A stretch of DNA of 64,000 nt from Hetaerina americana (Eukaryota; Arthropoda; Insecta; Odonata; Calopterygidae): NCBI GenBank assembly GCA_022747635.1, contig JAKTNV010000010.1:39332237-39396236 (forward strand), read 5' to 3'. Shown here one piece after another: positions 58,161-64,000 of this stretch (its first letter is position 1; every line of letters begins with the position of its first letter). The position numbers were made by a program, and so were the translations under genes. The notes under the pieces were generated by a model that made no database searches, had not been told where the DNA came from, and saw only the letters and a program-made list of their open reading frames with translations.

Positions 58161-59177
58161 CCCTCCCCGGACTACAACCTTGTGGTGGAAGGGCTTGTTG
58201 GTTCCGATGACCCCTAGAGCTGTGCTGGCGGGAGTAATAATAATTGCTCCTAATAGGGTCACCCATTCCAGATAGGTCAAAGGTTAGGAGCTAGAAGAAA
58301 GGTAATCCACGCAGCGCCTGTTCCTCAGTGAGGCGGCTGCAATGGCGTCTGACCCCAGTGGGGCGGCCAGTAAGTGATGGTGTCACGTTAAAAACACTAT
58401 TGAGGAAGGCAACGGGAAACCACCTCAATTATCATTCCAAAGATTAAAATGATGGACACTACAGAGAATATGAGTCCTGGCTACCACGGGGCACAGCCCT
58501 ATCGGCCGTGTGTCGTGCCCGGCAGCGGGGGAGGCAAGGCTTCCGCGGTAGTCATTCCACGAAACCCTTGCAAGGGAAAACCGGCAGCAGCACGACAAAA
58601 GACGCAGGAGAAGAATACCAAATTAGTTAGAATAGGAACGTAGAATGTTAGGACAATGATGAGGACAGGAAAATTGGAGGATATTAAGCAAGGGATGGAA
58701 AGGGGAAGTATAGATAATTTAGGCCTATGCGAGGTGAGATGGAAGGATAGCGAGGATTAATGGAGTGATGATTATAGAATAATATACAGCGGCGGGGACG
58801 AGAGCCAACGAGGGGTTACCATAGTATTAAATGAAGAGGTAGGAAGAAGCGTAGTCAACATAGAACAGGCAACGGATAGAATATTACTAGTAGAGATAAA
58901 AGCAGAACCAACGAACTTGGTCGTTCTTCAGGTATACATGCCACCGAGCAATCATGAGGAGGAAGAAGTTAATAGGATACACAATTAGTTAGAGGACATA
59001 ATAGCGTGTGTTCCTACAGGGTAAAAATTTTACAGCGATGGGGGATTGGAATCCGACGGTAGGCGAAAGAAGAGATGGGGATGACGTGGGGGACTACTGT
59101 TTCGGCACGAGGAATGACCGCGGGGAGAAAGCAGCTGATGTCAGCAGGAGACAGGAATTAGTCATCACCAACACTTA
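58161..59177 (+). mobile_element. RTE-like retrotransposon, copy C (5' part only)
   Basis: Begins at CCCTCCCCGG exactly as copy B and follows it through the 5' UTR and endonuclease region. Homology ends at the point equivalent to about 18214 of copy B (CACCAACACTT). Loss of the 3' two-thirds is the reverse of the usual 5' truncation, so a later deletion or rearrangement is likely. Confidence 0.88.
58449..59177 (+). pseudogene. RTE endonuclease-domain pseudogene, copy C
   Basis: The ATG at 58449 matches the copy B start. After 64 residues a TAG replaces the Trp of the TWNVRT motif, and further stops and frameshifts follow (for example near 58758, 58986 and 59022). The remaining motifs GLCEVRWKD, VYMPPSNH and a GDWN segment (59041-59052) are readable. 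Here the Asp-x-Asn motif keeps Asn, unlike copy B. Non-functional. Confidence 0.85.
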
Positions 59178-60167
59178 GACCAACCAATGGATAGGCTTAC
59201 TACACCTAATGAACTAGCAACACATCACTTCTACTGTTGTACTCAAAATTAAGTTGTAACAACTACAGAATATATGTAATTTTTAATGGGTGAACTCTTT
59301 TTTTACAATAATTAATTACATATTTCCCTAAAAAAATTAGCCATTAAAATAAGTCATCTGGCAAACTTATTTGAAGTATAATCCAATAACATTGCTATTA
59401 TGCTTAAAAACACTAAGGGAAATAAAACTATTATGTGCATAATGTAACTGAAATTAAAAATTGCTTAGTCTTTAATGTACGGCAGTTTGTTGTGTGGAGG
59501 GAATGTGACTAATTGTACTCGTAAGTTAACCTCAGGCCTGTATCAGGGAGGAAAAAGGAATAGGCAGATATTCATGGCAGTTTTCCCACCCCGACGGAAG
59601 AAGATTGAATGAAGCGAGGAGTCGGGTAGCAGAGACGGGGAGTGCGACACTTAAAAGGGGCGTGAAAATGCCCAGAGACAGTAAACTCATCCGATCGTCC
59701 CCAGCACGATGCAGATATAACACGCGATTCCCACCACTTGTGGCGTGCGGACGTTCAAAGTGCTTTCACACACAGAGGGGGGAAACTACAAGGAAGATAA
59801 AGACGGGAGGAACGACATGAAAATATAACACTGGCCACGTGATGGGAAAAACGTTTCCCCTTCACGGCAGAGCACGTGTTGGGCAAGCAGGCTACTTCAG
59901 ACGCTCACGAGCGGAATACGATTTAAAAAAATATTAAATACTCGAGGGTTTTCCACGCAACTAATATATCTCTGAGTACAACGCTTCGTATCCTAGCATC
60001 AATCCTGATAACGTAGGGACTGCTGATGAGGCTGGCACACTAATGAAGGTGGTTTATGGGATAACATCAGTCGGTGAAAACGCAGAATTATTTATCCTGA
60101 TTTTAAAAGTAGAAAAACAGGGGAGAACTTGAGATTCCATCAATGAGAAAACCCTAGCTCGTTTATA
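59178..60167. other. Unassigned stretch
   Basis: AT-rich to about 59520, then a GC-richer patch (59560-59900) with an unrecognised 71-codon frame. No element ends were found. Confidence 0.4.
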
Positions 60168-61440
60168 CAAGGGTTGCTGTTGATATCTTCAGCCTAATAA
60201 TAAAAATACAGTAATTTAGTGTTGAAAATAGCTTTATTGCTTTTCGAATAATTCTTCATGATAATCACTACCCTTTGGCTTGCACTCGAACCAATTTTTG
60301 TAACACTTTTTCCACTCCGATTAAGGTGCCTCCAAAACATGGTTTTTGAATGCATCAACGGCTTCCTCAGGTGCCGAAAAACGTTGGCCAAGCAATTTTT
60401 TCTTGATAAGCGGGAATGAAAAGAAGTCATTTGGTTCTAAATCAGGGCTGTACGGAGGATGACCCATCAATTCGACGTTTTGGCCAGTCAAATAGGTAGT
60501 TTTTTCAGCCGATCTTTGAGAGCTTGCATTGCCATAAAGAAGAATGATCATTCTTTGCCACTTCTTTTTCCGTATTTCACCAAGCACTTCTGGCAAACGA
60601 ATGCTTGTGTACCATTCAGAATTCACACTTCTACGTTGCTCTAAGGGTACGGTTGCCACATGTCCAGTTATTCCAAAGGAACAGGCGATCATTTGCTCCG
60701 ACGTGCTTCCTGCGAATCACTTTTGTCGGATTTGGCCCATCTTGGAAGGCCCATACAGCGCAATGCTGTTTTTATTTCGAGCTCATTACCATGGATCCCA
60801 GATTCGTCACCTGTGTAGATGTTATAGGTAAGCCGCTTTTTATGCACCGCCACCGGATTTGTTGGGCATTTCTTTGCACTAATTGTCACGAGCATGTTTT
60901 CGAACTTTTGTCAAATTATGCGGGATCTAACGCGAACAAAATTTTTTCACAGCTAAATGTTCATGCAATATATGCATTATTGATACTCGTCATACTAATC
61001 ACTGAGGATACCTCAATCTCACGATAAGTCACATGACGATCTTCCTTTACTAGTTCTTGCACAGCATCAATGTTTTCTGGCACAGGAACTGATTTTGGAC
61101 GACCTTCACGACTTTCGTCGCTGAGCGAACGGCGGCCATGATGGAATTCGTTATGCCAGCGTTTCACTGTGGCAAAGGATGGGGCTTCATCACCTAAAGT
61201 GGAAGTAAGTTGATCGATGCACTTCTGTCTTGATAATCCACATTGAAAGTCGTAAAAAATAATCGCGCAAAAGTGTTCACGTGTTAACTCCATTTTTTCG
61301 CTGAGACAAAATTTTCGAGTCACTGTAAACGACACAAGTTGTGATCAAACGAAAAAATGTTCTGTAGAAAGTTAGCGTTAAAAGGGTCAAACCTTCAGAT
61401 GGAAACGTCAGATGGCGCCTAAAGCACTCAGTGTTGTCAA
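60168..61440 (-). mobile_element. Mariner element M7 (decayed, minus strand)
   Basis: The left boundary is placed at CAAGGGTTGCTGTTGATATC after TA (60166-60167). No complementary right end could be found, so the right boundary is an estimate from the space upstream of the transposase start. Contains a transposase pseudogene on the minus strand. Confidence 0.7.
60234..61293 (-). pseudogene. Mariner transposase pseudogene, M7
   Basis: The likely start is the Met of MELTREHFCAIIFYDFQCGL at 61293 (an upstream Met at 61335 gives a 14-residue longer frame). The helix-turn-helix half includes GDEAPSFATVKRWHNEF and DRHVTYREIE, then breaks near 60970. A middle frame holds YTGDESGIHGNE (first catalytic Asp present, about 60810). 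The third frame reads SFGITGHVATVPLEQRRSVN, then LLYGNASSQ where HHDNASSH is expected, so Gly replaces the second catalytic Asp, and HPPYSPDLEPNDFFSF with the third Asp 34 residues on. An in-frame TAA after HVLEAP precedes a readable C-terminus ending FEKQ and TAA at 60234. This is a different mariner lineage from M1 and M5/M6. Inactive. Confidence 0.87.
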
Positions 61441-63326
61441 GGCTCAAAGTATAAATAGCTAAAATAATATAAATATTCTCGTAATGCAGTTGTCAATGAA
61501 GGAGAAATTCAATTCACGATTGTGACCCCAGAATACTCGGAAAAAACCCAACCGTCCAAAAGCCAAAGTTTTATAGCTTCGATAGTGATATGCTACATAA
61601 TGATATGAATGTATAACAGCTTCTATGAGTTACACATAGATTAGTTCCTTTCAACTATTTTAGCTAACCTTTTATTTAATACTTTATAAAATACTCTGTA
61701 GTGAGATAGAAGCTGTGGGAGATTCGGGGAATGCTTTGCTTATTTGAGGAAAGCAGCATGCTGATAAAGATACAAAAAACATTAAATGTTGATAAAGATA
61801 GTGCATTTAGAGCACCACAATGGTAATATTTATCATTTCACATAAGGTTGAATTATATTACTTTGTAAGATTGGCCATTTTCAGTCTAATAAATGACAAT
61901 CGTAGTATGTCACTTCTTATTACGGTTTGAGTCCTTACAAAAATACATTCAGAGCTAATTCTTTAAACAAGATGGATTTCTTGACTCCTTAGACACAGCA
62001 ACAAACATCATACATCAATTAAGAACAAAATTCTTATATCAACTCCAGGCTTTACACACAGACGCTTATTCAATTATCAATCAAGTGGATTATCTAAATT
62101 AGATTTACAGTCAAAGAAAACGGCAGCCTTAACAAAGATAATTTTGTCATAAATATAAAGTTATTGCAAATATTTAATCTCTCAGGAATAAAGCTTTAAA
62201 AATATACAGCTCTTGAATACCACAGTCACTTCTAACACCCCCAAGATCGATGCTTTGGGTTGACACTGCTTGGATCGTTAATTTATGGTATACATTCGCA
62301 GTTAGAACTATTACTTACATAAATAGCAAACCTTTCCTGAATGTATTTTTTCTCTCATTACACTTTTGATATAGATGAGCAAAATTCGAAACCGGCAACG
62401 TATCACAGCAATTTACTGTATAAATTACTAACAGTTTTTAAATTACATGGGTAAATTTCACTATGCCAAAACATCGAAAATTATTTTTTTGGAGAAAATT
62501 TAAAAATCTCGAGACTCAAAATAGAACATCTGCGCTTATTATTAACCAGTTCTAAGTTAACGCACCATACATGTTATATTATGAAAATTAAAAATAGAAA
62601 ATGTAAACTTCAGCTAAATTATTAATAAATGTATTTTACTTCCGGATAAGAATTCTGATATGAAAAATGTATCAACTCATTGGCCATGTAAAGACAATAC
62701 CCTACCTTCGTTAGTTGCTACAACGATTCCCTCTCCACATCTAATGCAAAAATTAGTGTCTAGGATACAAACAAGAATCCATAAACAATCAAATGAATGA
62801 GTTAAATTTGACGAAGAGAGCAGTGAATGTATCGTCTGGGACATTGGAAACAATACAGCTAGGTTTTGCGACACAACGTAACGGACGACTCGGGCACGTA
62901 ACGTAAGTAGATAATAATAAAAGGAATTTGCGCGTTGGCGGGAAAGGGGGCGTTAAGGATACAGCCGGTTTGAGGGCTCCGGTCCCCAACTGACGGGCCG
63001 GAAAGTCTCACTCCGCAGTGAAGGAGAACTCCTTCCGTGGGGCAAATTGTAGGATGGAGATTATCCCGTTTCCAAGAGGAAAAGCTGTCACGGCTCAACT
63101 AGTGGAGTGAGGGAGGGAGGGAATGCAAACGCGCTCTTGTCAAACACACACAACTTTCCTGACAGGCCTTTGGCTTCGGAGACCTCAACATCCCGGCCGG
63201 GAGATGAGGGTAGTGAAAGGGAGCGAGGGGGTAAGCAAGAAGCGTACGGAAGGAAGCGCAATGTAGTTGACGGGTGCACAGTTGCAAAACGGAAGGATTT
63301 GGGGGGTGTGGGACCTTCACACTCAC
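61441..63326. other. Unassigned stretch; probable PIP4K intron
   Basis: Very AT-rich to about 62850, then CpG-richer up to the exon. Being immediately downstream of the donor site at 63326 on the minus strand, it is presumably intron. No second exon was recognised. Confidence 0.45.
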
Positions 63327-63424
63327 TTGTTGAAGAGGTGGTTGTCCACTTTGAGTTTGGAGTAGGCGCGGAAGTCGTCCGGCAGCAGCATCACAGGGAT
63401 GTTCACATGACTCAGCTCATTGAT
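63327..63424 (-). CDS. PIP4K: Phosphatidylinositol 5-phosphate 4-kinase (type II PIP kinase), one internal exon
   Basis: The 98-nt minus-strand exon starts in phase 0 after a pyrimidine-rich acceptor (TTTTCACATTTCAG) and ends AA|GTGAGTGTG, a strong donor, splitting a Lys/Arg codon. It encodes [15 protein letters not shown] followed by [17 protein letters not shown], the strongly conserved N-terminal segment of type II phosphatidylinositol-phosphate kinases. These enzymes phosphorylate phosphatidylinositol 5-phosphate at the 4-position, acting as dimers on membranes and in the nucleus. In known PIP4K proteins this segment lies just before the kinase core. The preceding exon (with the start codon) must be at higher coordinates, beyond the window. 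The following exon was not found. Assignment rests on recall of the family's conserved residues; the type II kind is preferred over PIP5K because of the [16 protein letters not shown] pattern. Confidence 0.88.
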
Positions 63425-64000
63425 CTGAAATGTGAAAACATGGAGTTGAGACAACTTCACCAAATGACAACGCAAAGTTGGCTCCACGAAATTTCAGTCA
63501 AACTAAGTTCTGAAAGCCTTATAACGATCTCAGCTACTGTAAAACAAACAGAAGAGTAGGTTGGAACTAACGTATTTTGTGAACAGCGTACCAAAGACAA
63601 AACGATCCCTGACTCTGAGAAACTAAAAGTATAACCAACAATCCTTACGCCATCTGAGCGACCATAGCCAGAAACGTCACACCTAAGACCACGGTTTATT
63701 GATGCATTGCCCCAGCACAACATTTCTCCCTCCCTGGCTCCTCCTTAATTCCATGTCTATAATAAAGCTTATTTTCTAAAAGAAAGTCCCCCTCAGGAAT
63801 GTCATAAATATTAATTACAGAGCAATACCTAATAGTGGCGTAACTGGGAAATAGAATACGTATTAAACACGAGCAAAAACAGATTCAGAACGTATCCAGC
63901 ATATGATGGTTTTTTAACGTGTCATTGAGTGTCAAAGACGTCTTCATGCTGTCCTACAGGGAAATTCGACGGGAGAAGAATGTTTAGCATGTAGGTGACA
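63425..64000. other. PIP4K: Probable PIP4K intron upstream of the exon
   Basis: Holds the polypyrimidine tract and acceptor directly next to the exon. No other exon or repeat is recognised to the window end. Confidence 0.5.

Overview
The window looks like a gene-poor, transposon-rich piece of a large arthropod (most likely insect) nuclear genome. Three things point that way: one spliced exon of a metazoan lipid kinase gene, many Tc1/mariner (D34D) elements with TA target sites, and RTE-like non-LTR retrotransposons together with tRNA-derived SINEs and long (TA)n tracts. There are no prokaryotic operons, CRISPR arrays or rRNA genes. The species cannot be named from the sequence.

Layout. 1-1217: 3' part of an RTE-like retrotransposon (copy A), cut by the window edge with its frame still open. 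3.0-3.6 kb: strongly purine-rich, G-rich tract. 10.99-12.29 kb: mariner M1 with about 150-bp inverted termini. 14.49-15.17 kb: inverted RTE relic (copy E). 15.5-17.2 kb: (TA)n tracts around a mariner head (M8), and a perfect 54-bp-arm palindrome. 17.20-20.57 kb: near-complete RTE copy B with an intact 989-codon endonuclease/reverse-transcriptase ORF. 21.8-22.7 and 27.07-27.82 kb: internally deleted mariners M2 and M3. 24.47-24.84 kb: LINE C-terminal relic starting in a fold-back. 32-36.9 kb: three tRNA-derived SINEs and a 47-bp direct repeat. 39.46-40.29 kb: mariner relic M4. 42.9-43.7 kb: RTE relic D abutting a second SINE copy. 44.45-45.9 and 53.8-55.1 kb: almost identical mariners M5 and M6. 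58.16-59.18 kb: RTE 5' fragment (copy C). 60.17-61.44 kb: mariner relic M7. 63327-63424, minus strand: a coding exon of a type II phosphatidylinositol-phosphate kinase (PIP4K).

How it fits together. The only host coding sequence I can support is the PIP4K exon. It has a good acceptor and donor and reads toward lower coordinates, and I found no later exon. Much of the window may therefore be a very long PIP4K intron used as a landing zone for transposons, but this is inference. No mariner in the window has an intact transposase: catalytic residues are substituted, frames are broken or the core is deleted. Several still have good termini, so they could have been moved in trans. The RTE family is the only one with an intact ORF (copy B, and copy A as far as seen), but copy B has Ile where Asn is expected in the endonuclease Asp-x-Asn motif.
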